A stretch of 25,516 nt of DNA from Hypsibius dujardini. Lineage: Eukaryota; Tardigrada; Eutardigrada; Parachela; Hypsibiidae. Under the pieces are notes generated by a model. It saw only the letters and a program-made list of their open reading frames with translations, was not told the DNA's origin and ran no database searches. Below, one piece after another: positions 10,601-19,982 of this stretch (the stretch's first letter is position 1; the number at the start of each line of letters is the position of its first letter). Position numbers and translations under genes: made by a program. The stretch is taken from positions 1 to 25,516 of the forward strand of contig LRSR01014307.1 in the NCBI GenBank assembly GCA_001579985.1, in the 5' to 3' direction.

Positions 10601-11328
10601 AACATTATATCCAGATTTATGTTACTTGTCATTTTGTCGAACAAATAAAGATATTAGGAAATATTTTTGAACGTATACCTACATATATGTATATGTATAA
10701 TACTATATTAAAATAATAATATATATAAAAATATACATAATTATATAGTTAATTGTATAGTTAGTTATATATATTATTACATAATTAATTATATATATTA
10801 TATTCCATAATATTAATACAAATATATAATAAGTTTTTATGATGTGCTATACACAAGTGCTAATATAAGAAGCGAAAAAATACATTACATCGCAATGTCG
10901 GGTTGAGCGACCTGGTCAACGGTAAGTGGTTCACCATTTTGATAACGATAGCAAATACCGTTCTCGAAGCGCCCGTAAATCTGCCCGAACAACCCGTGAC
11001 TAGCGAGAAAACGAATGATCCGCAGCTCACGGTCTCGATCGAACACCTCCGGCAGCTCCGTCTTATGCAGCCGTACCAGGGCAGCAGCATATGGACCGTC
11101 AGTAGACTGATGATGATGAGACACTCGAAAGAGACGGTTGATTAATCCGCCAGAAAGCTCGACGATATTCAGCTTCACGTCGCGTTCCTCATCCCCGGCG
11201 ACTCCGTTGGGAAGGAAATGCCGGAATACCGCGGCCACTCCATCGATCGGATTGTTGAGCTCTACTCGAAGGTTTAGGAAGGGAACATCTCCTAATGGAT
11301 CGTGAAAGGGAAGCGGTGAGAGCGCCAT
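7679..11328 (-). CDS. ETNK: Ethanolamine kinase (choline/ethanolamine kinase family)
   Basis: The enzyme phosphorylates ethanolamine with ATP, the first cytosolic step of the CDP-ethanolamine route to phosphatidylethanolamine. Five exons on the minus strand: 10889-11328, 9330-9724, 8611-8771, 7867-7967 and 7679-7754. They total 1,173 bp (390 aa), with all phases closed and TGA at 7679-7681; human ETNK proteins are of similar length. Seen in the protein: the N-lobe glycine loop VELSGGLINRLFRV (56-69), DRDRELRIIRFLASHG (97-112), and a Brenner-type catalytic motif CHNDLIPANMI with H233, D235 and N240. The metal-binding IDYEFAG has D257 and E259. The ETNK-like C-terminus has LRHFACLAGTIAIASRD then IWYVLQNWSWYQ. 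The start ATG at 11326-11328 gives the usual short leader before LNLRVEL; an in-frame ATG upstream in the same open frame would add unconserved residues. The match is closer to ethanolamine than choline kinases, from remembered sequences. Confidence is high. Confidence 0.92.
8121..8398. repeat. Degenerate GGACGGA minisatellite in an ETNK intron
   Basis: Inside the intron 7968-8610 there are many copies of GACGGA, GGACGGAT, GAACGGA and related words, with irregular spacing of roughly 8 to 14 bp. It looks like an old, decayed tandem array. There is no coding frame through it. Confidence 0.65.
8795..9095. repeat. Three degenerate copies of an AT-rich unit in an ETNK intron
   Basis: Within the intron 8772-9329, the phrase GCARYRGTAAAAGT recurs at about 8797, 8942 and 9018. 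Each copy is followed by AACT-AGCGTTCG-like sequence and then AAATAAAATCAATATT-like sequence. Spacing is about 145 and then 76 bp, so the first copy is longer or has an insertion. Confidence 0.6.
9725..10888. other. ETNK intron 1: AT-rich, with repeated CTAGGTGTC-like words
   Basis: This 1,164-bp intron separates the ETNK N-lobe exon from the catalytic exon. It is strongly AT-rich with TATA runs near 10.68-10.83 kb. Between 10105 and 10545 it carries repeated words such as AACTAGGTGTC, AACTAAGTGTC, ATTAGTTGTC and TTGGGTGTC, and related ACCTAGT words in the other orientation. No exon or RNA gene was recognised. Confidence 0.5.
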
Positions 11329-11753
11329 AGTCAAATCTATCGCGAAATAGAAATCGACGATGACGGTGATCAGATGTGAGTTTTCAAGGAAAGTCGCTTT
11401 TGGTCGGCAAATCGAAATTCTCAACTGTGGTCTGTAGACACAGACTACTAAACCACGCTTCTATGTGTGCAGGCGTTTTAGTCTGTACCGCATGGTACTG
11501 TGCGTTTCTTCCATTCACACCGTTTCCGTATCTCCAGCACGTGCTGTATATAAGGCTTATCGCCGTGCCGGTCTTGAAGCATTACAGCTAATTACGAAAA
11601 TGGACAACAAAATCAGAAAAAAGGCGACAAGAAAACTTCATTGCTGCTCGTAATTTTGAAAAAACGGGGTAAAAATGAAATAAAATGAACTGACATGGGG
11701 GACTGTTCTATCAACTCGAGAGCGCATGTGACGTCTGCAGTTTGCAATTTTAC
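11329..11753. other. Upstream region of ETNK, no gene seen
   Basis: This is the probable ETNK promoter and 5'UTR, plus the 3' side of the glycine-rich locus. Short open frames here have no coding character. I recognise no specific regulatory motif. Confidence 0.4.
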
Positions 11754-12004
11754 CGCCACCTCCTCCTGCTCCACCAGCACCACTTTGGCTGCTGCCGGAT
11801 CCGTCACCATCACCGCCGGTGTGGCCAGGATTACCAACTACTCCAGCGCTGCCACCAGTGCCACCTTCGCCTGATGCTTGGCCCGGCTCATCGTTCGATG
11901 CGCCGGGTCCGCTACTCCCTCTGCCTCCACTGTTTCCGCCCAACTTGCTCCCTTGACTACTTTCTTCTTCCACTGTTCCGGTTTTTCCGTGCTGTCCTCC
12001 CGTG
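11754..12004 (-). CDS. Glycine-rich coding-like exon
   Basis: On the minus strand an acceptor (TTACTAG) is followed by an open frame starting TGGQHGKTGTVEEESSQG. It runs through Gly/Ser-rich sequence such as GSGSSQSGAGGAGGGGG. A GTAAAA donor after GGAGGTGGCG would end it at 11754; unspliced, the frame reads on to 11638. The strong bias to GGN codons in one frame, against AT-rich surroundings, suggests real or recently real coding sequence. No family is recognised and no start codon is seen. It may be an exon of the same gene as the segments at 12.8-13.0 and 14.2-14.6 kb. Confidence 0.4.
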
Positions 12005-12267
12005 CTAGTAATTTCAAATAATGAAAATATGCCTTATTGGAATCATGTGAACGTTCACAACTGAAAGAATCTATTTCATAGTATATACGTAGTTTGCAAT
12101 AAGCCTGAAGTCTGGCCTAAAAACCATAATTCTGTTTGTTGGTAGAAGTGATCAACTGACTTACATATTGTTGTTCGTTTGCCAGTTTATGCGCAGCGGG
12201 TGAGGCACTTGCAACGCTACAAGAGCATATCAGGGAAGGGGATATTATAAAGCCTACTGCTTTTCGA

Positions 12268-12392
12268 TAGTTTCTGTCTGTCTGCCTGTCTGCCTGTCTG
12301 TTTAGCTGTCTGTCTGTCTGTCTGGCTCTCTGGCTGTCTTTCTGTCTGTCTGTCTGGCTCTCTGGCTGTCTTTCTGTCTGTCTGTCTGGCTC

Positions 12393-12489
<97 letters not shown>

Positions 12490-12600
12490 GGCTGTTTGGC
12501 TGTCTTTCTGTTTGCCTGTCTGCCTGTCTTTCTGCCTGTCTTTCTTTCTGTTTTTGTCTATCTATCTATCTGTCTGCCTGCCTGTCTGTCTGCCTATCCC
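12268..12600. repeat. Long TCTG microsatellite with a 32-bp higher-order unit
   Basis: Over 300 bp of TCTG with TGCC and TGGC variants. Between about 12308 and 12400 the marker GGCTCTCTGGCTGTCTTTCT recurs at a 32-bp period (12324, 12356, with a shortened copy at 12388), so a block larger than the tetranucleotide has been duplicated. Plus-strand open frames through it encode only Ser/Val/Cys/Leu repeats and are artefacts. Confidence 0.85.
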
Positions 12601-12817
12601 GTTATCCTTTTGTCCTATTGTCCACCAAGCGCTTGAGCAGAAGCATGAAAATAACCGAAACAAGGGCTACCAACTGCATGGATTTATTGGACCAAAACAA
12701 CGCTCAGGGATTTTATCATGCATTTAGCCACTCACATTTAATCCCGCCTAATACAAAAAAACCCAATCCAATACACCCAACATAAGTGATGAGCGGTTTT
12801 CTGGACGCCGAAAGAGT

Positions 12818-13035
12818 TCATTTGGTAACCTTCATCTCTACTCCTTTACCCCCATCGCCAGCGAAGAAACCGTGACTGCCGGGACCGCCATCTCCGGCGT
12901 TCACTGTAGTGTTGTCTTTGTCGCCTGCGCTGGGCTGGTTCTCTGTTGGCGCGTTGCTGCCACTCCCCGAACCGATGTTGGCCAGATCGTGACCGTGGTT
13001 CTTATCAGCATCCATAGAATTGCAGCTGTGTTTTC
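12818..13035 (-). CDS. Glycine/Asn/Asp-rich terminal exon-like segment
   Basis: A good acceptor (CTCATTCTTACAG) at 13036-13038 opens a minus-strand frame beginning KHSCNSMDADKNHGHDLANI. It passes through AGDGGPGSHGFFAGDGGKG and ends VEMKVTK with TGA at 12818-12820. A GTAAAG donor inside the last GGK could instead splice onward. The composition (Gly, Asp, Asn, His) resembles the other two glycine-rich segments, and the DKN word also occurs near 14.6 kb. The function is not recognised. Confidence 0.4.
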
Positions 13036-14190
13036 CTGTAAGAATGAGATGAGTCACATCGTAGAACTCTGGAATAGAATTGAATACCTTGAAACTTTCG
13101 GCACTTACACCACAGAGATTATCCACTCGCACAATAGTTCGCAACAGAAATTGTGGTTGGAAGTTGAATTAATTGCATGAGACCTGGCGTTCGTGAACAA
13201 AAAGTTTATGAGGAACAGTCTATTTCATTCTTGTATAGTCGGTTAGATTGTACGGAGCTCATATTTATATAGCGCAAACGCGCACTTTAAATGGACAGTT
13301 GTTATGATGAGAAAAAATTCCACGTCGCTCGATCACTTAGCTGATATCATCACCGCTTTATCATTCATGCGTAATATTTTTGGATAGTTTTTGCACACCA
13401 TTTCATCGTGGATTTCTCCAGTTGAAAGATGCAATGTGCTTTAATAATTTCAAACATGAACTACCGACTATCATATTGTAAGTGAATATATTTTGGAAAC
13501 ACTGAATGACGGTCGTGCCGGAGAAGGCAGCGTAGTGGCATGAGAAAACGAAAACTCCGCATATTTTACAGGGTCACTCTCGTCCGTATGTACGTTCAGG
13601 GACTAAGGGTCTACGCGCGTAGGGTCTGCTACAGAAATTATAAATAGTAATAGTTCTTTAGAGTCTGCCACAAAAATTATGAATAGTTCTTTACGGCAGA
13701 AAATCCGGTTTAAATATTCTCCGTCCATTCGAATTTGAATAGGAAATTCAGGTGAATTCTCCCCCCCCCTGAGCTTCATATCAAGGGCCGTTATTATCCC
13801 TAATCTATAACATTGTTTTTTTTATGAAGTTTCCCCATGTTCCCGCCGTTGTTGAAACAATATTGGAATGTTTATCTGTGAAATGATTTACTGACAGGCG
13901 TCAGGGATTTACAATTAGCCAGAGGCCTAGAATCACTAATCACTAATGATTAACTGCAATTCCTATAATTCCATGTGGTATTCCTGTAACTGCTTTCATT
14001 ATTAAACATGAAGCAAGCAAGCGTTGAAGATTCTAATCCGTAAAACTCGAACCCACAAATTTATGCAACAGGGCACAATAGAAAAGGGTACTTAATTCCA
14101 TATGGTACAGTAAGTATTTGTTGGCGTGCTCGCGGTTCTTGAAACTATGAAAAAAGAACATGTAAGGTAAATAAAATTTTGTCCCGATGA
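13036..14190. other. Non-coding stretch between glycine-rich segments
   Basis: No convincing coding frame is visible. It contains a short tandem duplication (13624-13660 and 13663-13693, both ending in AATAGTTCTTTA) and a run of C at about 13762. It may be an intron of a glycine-rich gene or intergenic. Confidence 0.45.
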
Positions 14191-14610
14191 TCAACGTTTT
14201 CCAATGACTACATCTCCGCCCGCACCGTCGGCACCCGAAGTCCTCCCCATCCTCCGTCACCGCTGGCTACCCTACCCCCTGCGACAACAGCACCACCTCC
14301 ATCACCTCCTCCTCCTCCGCCCGCCTTGTGGAATAGACGGCTCAACCAACCTTCCTTAGGTTTAGATGCTTCTTCCGAGGTTTTCGCGTCATCTCCACCT
14401 TTCCCTCCGTGTGCAACGCGAGCCGAACTGCCGCCTGTGACGTCACTTGTGGAACCGACGATCGGCCGCTTTTCCCGCCCTTTCCGCCGAACGGTTCACA
14501 ACCGTCCTCCCCGTCCTGGCCACGGGGTTCCTCGACGAATACTGATGATTCCGGCACAAACACGGCGGGGTCGTCTGGGGTATCTTTCCGCTGCCCTTTG
14601 TTCTTGTCGT
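14191..14610 (-). pseudogene. Glycine-rich coding-like segment with frame changes
   Basis: Coding character moves between frames on the minus strand. First comes KNKGQRKDTPDD, then VFVPESSVFVEEPRGQDGED and FGGKGGKSG (about 14605-14460). In another frame come SDVTGGSSARVAHGGKGGDD and WLSRLFHKAGGGGGGDGGG (about 14455-14225). In a third frame comes GADGAGGDVVIGKR and a stop at 14191-14193. No splice pair of realistic length restores one frame between the first two. Frame-disrupting indels, a decayed gene or assembly errors would all explain it. A CTAAG acceptor candidate lies at 14611. No family is recognised. Confidence 0.35.
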
Positions 14611-15024
14611 CTTAGGATGCCATACCGATATTGCTATCGGGGGAAAAGATGTGGTACCCTTTGAATGGGATGGGATCGTGGAGTGGAGCCGGAAAAAAAG
14701 AGATGAAAAATGTTATATGCTACAGAAGAACCGCTAATCATCTGTGGACTGGACTGAGCCGTTGCACGGCGCATTGGGCACGATTCTACGTACGATACGG
14801 TTACAGTACATACTAGTATATACCGTTCTGTACACAAACTGTTTTCACAAACTGTTCCCATCTTACTCATCTAAGTACCTAAGCTTCAGACAACAACACG
14901 CAATTACCCCGCACGGCGACTGGTTCGACCTGGCAATGCGCGAGGAACCCTGAACCCTGAACACATCATCATCATGCGTGGGGAATGTGTACAGTATATG
15001 TAGTTTTCTAGATACTGGGACGTC
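14611..15024. other. Intergenic stretch, no gene seen
   Basis: This lies between the glycine-rich segment and the palindromic repeat block. Open frames here are short and have no coding signal. From about 14960 it becomes the left copy of the AT-rich direct repeat described in the next entry. Confidence 0.4.
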
Positions 15025-15450
15025 CAAAATTAATTTCGAATTGATTGGCACGAGCGAAATATTTTAATATATTTTAATTTAAAAAGTATATATATGTAAG
15101 CATGAATTTATTTAAAATTTCTTTTTCTAAGTGACGAAGCGTATCTGTGGATCATATGTAACATCGTACATGTAATTTTCTTGACACTGTCACATCTAAA
15201 TTTATTTCGAATCGATTGCCATTAGCAAAATATTTCATAGCATTTTTATTTACCTACATCAATTATTATTTACATAAAACCTATTTAGATTTATTTCTAA
15301 ATTTATTTAAGCATTATATATATTTGTTTATATTTATTTAAAAAAATTCTAGGTGAGGAAGCGGAGCTGTGGATCTTTAGTACGCATAGCTCCTCCCACT
15401 GACCTTTGGAAACTATTTCGCTCATGCCGGTCGACGCTCAAGTTAATATT
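14980..15450. repeat. AT-rich dispersed repeat with palindromic structure
   Basis: About 80 bp is directly repeated (around 14980-15065 and 15150-15235), including TTTCGAATYGATTGSCA and AAATATTTYA. Further right, at 15353-15400, a GGAGCTGTGGATC / GCATAGCTCC inverted core appears. The sequence near 15405-15450 is, on the minus strand, a diverged copy of 15025-15065 (GCATGAGCGAAATAG against GCACGAGCGAAATAT). Together this is a fold-back repeat. It shares its arm and core sequence with the two copies at 24.6 and 25.4 kb. Confidence 0.6.
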
Positions 15451-15747
15451 GAATGTGAAAGTGTCTAGAAAAGTTTGTTTCAGTGTATATCGCCCGGATC
15501 CCACTGTACTGTTATTTGCATTGCTATCGCAGTCAGGATTAGGACGGCAAACCGGAAAAGAAATCGCCTTACTCAAACTCCTGTAGTAATATTACTGCCT
15601 TAATGTGCGGTAGAGTGCAATACATTCTCAAGCGGAAAGCAAATGGTTAGGAGGCGGAAAACACCCTCGCAGTGCAAGCACGATACTCCTACAACTATTT
15701 CGAAACAAAATTGGATATAAGCTTGTAGACCGAAACAATATGTCTGA

Positions 15748-18700
15748 TTATGGGGTCTCAGTGCCACTGGAAAAGGTGACTCCGGCAAAATTATCCGACA
15801 AATTAGTCCCAAACTCGTAGTCCGAAAAGGACGCCGTAGAGATCTTTTGCGCCTCCATCTGCTTTTGCTGCGGTTTGGGCGACCTTGCTGAGGTGCTCCC
15901 AGCACCGCCGCCGGTTTCGAAAGCAAACACACTCGGCTTACTCCCCGAACCGCCGTCCTCCGGGGACTGTACCAGCTCCACGTCCGTTCCGATTGGGTGG
16001 ACCTTCGGAGCGCCGACAAACCGGCGCTTCAAGCTCGTCAAACTGCCTAATGGCTTCGGGCTTCGGGTACTCCGCTGCTGCAGCCCCTGCTGCGGGTCCG
16101 GCATCAGGCTCTGCGACAGGTCCTTCTCCTTCGACAGTCGACGTACCAGGCCCAAACCAAGAACCCCAGAGTCCGGGAAAGCCGATGGGGTCTTCGCTCC
16201 GGACTGACTCGGTGGTCTGACGGTTCGTTTCTTCCGCGAACGGGCCGCCGCGCTGGAACCCCGCCGTGAACCCTTGTCTGAGTCGGAGGAGGATGCGTTT
16301 TCCGGCTCGTTCGCTCGACTGCGGGTCCGTCGAGCGGTGGACTTCCGCCCAGGTGCGTCGCTGTCCGAGGACGGTTTCTGCAGTGGCGTTAGTGCAGTCT
16401 CTCCGGTCAGCTGTTGGAGAATCATCTCGGCAGACACGTCGGGGAAGGGTTCTGGCGTCTGCACACGGTTGTCCGTGTCGGTCCCGCCAGCCAACGTATC
16501 AGTCGCCAGGGCAATTTCAATGTCTTCCTCCTCAGAGGCTTCCGGTTCCGGTTCGTTGTAGGAGGTCAGCTCGACGGCAGACTTGGACATCCGTTGGCGG
16601 ATTGAGGAGTCGGCCTTCAGCATGTTGAGAGCCAGACGGACCATTTCCGGTGTGGGTGGGCGTGTCTGGATGACCTGTTGAGCAAATGATTGAGTAAAAT
16701 ATACACATATACATATATATAATCATCTTAAGCGTAAATTAAAATTGAAATTGAAGATAAAAAATAAAATAAAATGAAATTAAGTAAGCTGAAATAAATA
16801 ATATCTTAAAGCTCAAAATATAATTTTTGGTTTCTAACAGAGTATACCTTCTTTTATAGTCATAATAAAAATTTGACTTGTTGAGGAATTAAACAATGAA
16901 CTTAAATTGAAATTTAAAATTCTAACAAACTGCACTTTTCTTTATAGTATTCTTAATAGAATAACATCATTTTCTATTAGTTAAAATATTTTAGCTATTC
17001 TCCTGCCGTCACTAAGAACAGCAGGAAGGTACACCTGTAAACATCAGGACACGGCACCTCGATTGGTGGTGGAGTCGGTGGTTTCTCCTGAGACGGTTTG
17101 CCCTTGTTCATCAGCTCGTGGGCAGTTTCTTTCAACTGAACGAACGTTTCGGGATAATCTTTCATGACGTCGTTCAGATCCGCTTTGGACAAGGTGTACA
17201 GATTCGTGAAACCTTTTGAACGAACATCGGCAGTCCGTCGGTTTCCGCCCGCTAACGCCAGCAGACTAATCTCTCCGAAGACACTGCCCGGACCGAGAGT
17301 GACGGCGACTCGACCATCTGGAAGGACCACTTCCAGCATGCCTTCCTTGACGATGTACATTTCCTTGCCGATTTCACCGCGTTTGCAGATGTAGTCTTGT
17401 GGAAGATAAACAGTGGGACGTAGTCGAAGCAGCAGTTCTTCGATGACTTTTTTGTCGATTTCTTTGAAGAGCGCCACCTTGTGGATGACACCGAAATGGA
17501 CCTCCATAGCCAGGTCACTGCGGAGTTTCGTGGGAAGACCTTCCAGCAGTTGGCGTTCGTCGATGGTTTTCTGTTGTTCCCAGTTAAACAGCAGCCATGC
17601 GCGAACTCGGTCTTGTAGTTCTTTTGGGATTTTAAGAGTATGCATATGCTCCACGATGGCATCCTATAAATCATGCCAATATATAATGTGATGAGCTAAA
17701 AGAAGCTCGTCTCGGTCTGACTATGAGATCACTGACCGATAAAGTGTCTGTGTCTGTGTCTGTAACTGTGTCTGTGTCTGTGTCTGTGTCTGTGTCTGTA
17801 ACTGTGTCTGTGTCTGTGTCTGTGTCTGTGTCTGTGTCTGTGTCTGTATTTGAATTTGTCTGCATTTGGTTGTAGTTGTGCACATGTCTTTGCTTACATA
17901 CCATAACTTCATAGAAGTCGTCTTCATGTCGCGTCATTGCCTTCAGCACATCACGAATCTGACCGACGATGGTGGCGAAAATGAAGACCCCCACGAACCA
18001 CAGCACCGTACTGTACAACATCTCCCACACCAACCCGGGGAATGTAAAGTTACCGATGATTGTCACCATCGATACAGAGAAGAAGAAACAAAAGATATAG
18101 TCGTTGTACTGTCCCGGAAACGTGCACTTCGCCCTGGCTTTTACCGCCGCTGGATCAGTACTATTGCTCTGACATTCCGGCTGAGCATTATTGTAGACAA
18201 AACTGTCTTTGACGTCGAAGCCTGTTGTGTAGGAGAAGTAGTAGTAAAAACAAGCATTGACATGGATCAGATACATCATGTAGGAGAAGGACCGCAGCAC
18301 CCGGAAGTAGTAATTGTAAGGATTGGGTGAAACCTGATCAACGCGATCCAAAAATTCCCAATAGGTCAGGATTTTGAGTAGGCGCGGTAAACGAAAGAGA
18401 GGGTTAATTCCTACTCCCTCCACAAAGTAGAAGAAGTCCAGCGGCAACAACGACAGTGTGTCTAATTTGAATTCATCCCCCAAGACGTACTTGCGAACGA
18501 TTTCTTTCTTGTCCAATTGTTCGATCCCGTTAACGTACGTGCGAATGGACGGTTTCCAGATAATCAAGTCAAGGATGTAAACGACATCGCAGAAGTAGTC
18601 GCAGATCAGCCACATATAGTAGTATGGATTATTATCGTCTAATTTATCGATCTGCAGCTCGGTGAAGGCAGCTCGATACGGGATGACGATGGCGTTGTAG

Positions 18701-19982
18701 ATGAAGCACACACTAACGAGGAAGAGCCAACCAAGGTAGATGCGGGAGTGCGGATCGAAGGAAGCAGGACGAGGTATTTTGAAGAACCATTCGGGTATCT
18801 AGACATGATGCAGAAAAATCAACCTTCACGCCACTGTGGCTTCTCTGTGTCTGTGTCTGTGTCTGTGTCTGTGTTGTGTCTGTGTCTGTGTCTGTGTCTG
18901 TGTCTGTGTCTGTGCTGTCTGTGTCTGTGTCTGTGTCTGTGTCTGTGTCTGTGTCTGTGTTTCTTTCTGTGTCCGCACTTGTGTCTATTTCTATGTTCTC
19001 GTTTGTAGCTGCTTCTACTCTTTATCTATGCCGTTGCCAGTGCCTGTCGTTGTGTCTATCCCGAGTTAGACTCTAAGAGTTGGCTTTGTCTTTCCTGTCT
19101 GTGCTAATACAAAAGTCACTCTACTTTGTATGCCTACCGTTATAAAATATGTTTTCCAGATAGGGATTGTAACGGGCGGAGGTGGTGCCTCCACGATGGG
19201 CTTCGGCGGAGGTGGTGCAGCAGCCTTCTTTTTTTCTTTCGAAGGAGCAGCCTTCTCTTCCACTTTTTTGTCGTCTTTTGGAAGAGGCACCTTAACAGCA
19301 GAGTCCTCAGATTTGGGTGGCGGTGGTGGCGGGGCTACGTCGGCCTTGGGTTTTTCAGGTGGCGGTGGCTGCATGATAATCTGCTTGGCTTTCTGTGATC
19401 GATCGCGAAATGCAGCCACCAGAGTAGACAGACGTTCTTGTAGAATTCTTCCATGCTCTGTCTGGAGACTAAATGAAAAACACACAGATAATAAAATTTG
19501 GGCGGCATGGAAAGTTGGTTGTCTTTGAAAACATGTTATCCGTTTAGTTAACTAGCGTTATCACACATTACTTATAGCTAATTTATTTACTGTTGTATGC
19601 GTTTATTTCAAATTTGAATAGAGGATGTCTCTGCTTAATAAGTCGGACCAATTTTTGCGATTTGGGGATTTTTTATGACATACAAGTCAACTTCTGGTTC
19701 CAGCGACACAGGATGTGGTTGCTCCACGGGAACTCGAGCCGTGTCGGGTGACCTTGCATGGGCCTCGTCGACTAGTCGTTCGTGAATCGAGAGCGTTTCC
19801 AGTTCTTCATCATTGGCAATCCCCGCGGGAACAACATTAACAAACTGGTGGCTGGGTCGCCGTTCCGAGTCCTGCGAAACTTCGTCCAGATTGAGGTCCC
19901 CGTCCGAGTCGTCTTGCGCCAGGGTGGAAATGGGCACGGTACTTGGAGCTGGAGCGGGAAATGCGGGCGCAGAACTCGCCAT
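15748..19982 (-). CDS. CNGB: Cyclic-nucleotide-gated cation channel, beta subunit
   Basis: Plasma-membrane sensory channel subunit opened by cGMP or cAMP. Minus-strand exons: 19684-19982 (ATG 19980-19982), 19138-19468, 17902-18798, 17058-17663 and 15748-16674 (TAA 15748-15750), giving about 1,019 aa in phase. Before the membrane domain lie LQERLSTLVAAFRDRSQKAK, as in CNGB N-termini, and a Pro/Lys-rich stretch. IPRPASFDPHSRIYLGWLF opens S1, S4 is INPLFRLPRLLKILTYWEFL, and the pore is SVSMVTIIGNFTFPG (filter near 456-460). The S6 end IFATIVGQIRDVLKAMTR is beta-like. The C-linker and cyclic-nucleotide-binding domain (about 530-690) have YICKRGEIGKEMYIVKEG, FGEISLL and NRRTADV. The tail of about 300 residues is Ser/Arg/acidic. 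The filter lacks the alpha-subunit glutamate, supporting beta. The junction 17058/16674 is uncertain: the better-looking CAG-GTGTAC donor (exon end 17035) breaks the frame. Confidence 0.9.
17741..17850. repeat. TGTGTC hexanucleotide microsatellite in a CNGB intron
   Basis: About 17 TGTGTC units, with two TGTAAC interruptions, fill much of the 238-bp intron 17664-17901. A minus-strand frame reads through the exon end into it as Thr/Asp or Thr/Gln dipeptides, which is an artefact of the repeat. Confidence 0.9.
18844..18965. repeat. Second TGTGTC microsatellite in the adjacent CNGB intron
   Basis: About 19 TGTGTC units, interrupted by TGTTG and TGCTG, lie in the intron 18799-19137. The motif and orientation are the same as in the next intron of the gene (17741-17850). 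Confidence 0.9.

Noticed and set aside
12448-12727. Cys/Ser/Val-rich ORFs on the plus strand
   Set aside because: They are translations of the TCTG array in successive frames.
14439-14446. TGACGTCA cAMP-response element (also one at 5721-5728)
   Set aside because: A perfect 8-mer, but one copy lies in glycine-rich coding-like sequence and the other in a putative intron; no promoter context supports function.
15875-16628. Several long plus-strand ORFs with Arg/Pro/Ser-rich content
   Set aside because: They are antisense shadows of the low-complexity CNGB C-terminal exon.
17721-17870. Thr-Asp / Thr-Gln dipeptide-repeat protein on the minus strand
   Set aside because: It is read-through from the CNGB exon into an intronic TGTGTC microsatellite; a GTATGT donor at 17901-17896 ends the exon.
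18836-19076. Ser-Val and Cys-Val/Leu repeat ORFs on the plus strand
   Set aside because: Three frames of the same hexanucleotide microsatellite all stay open; there is no independent coding signal.
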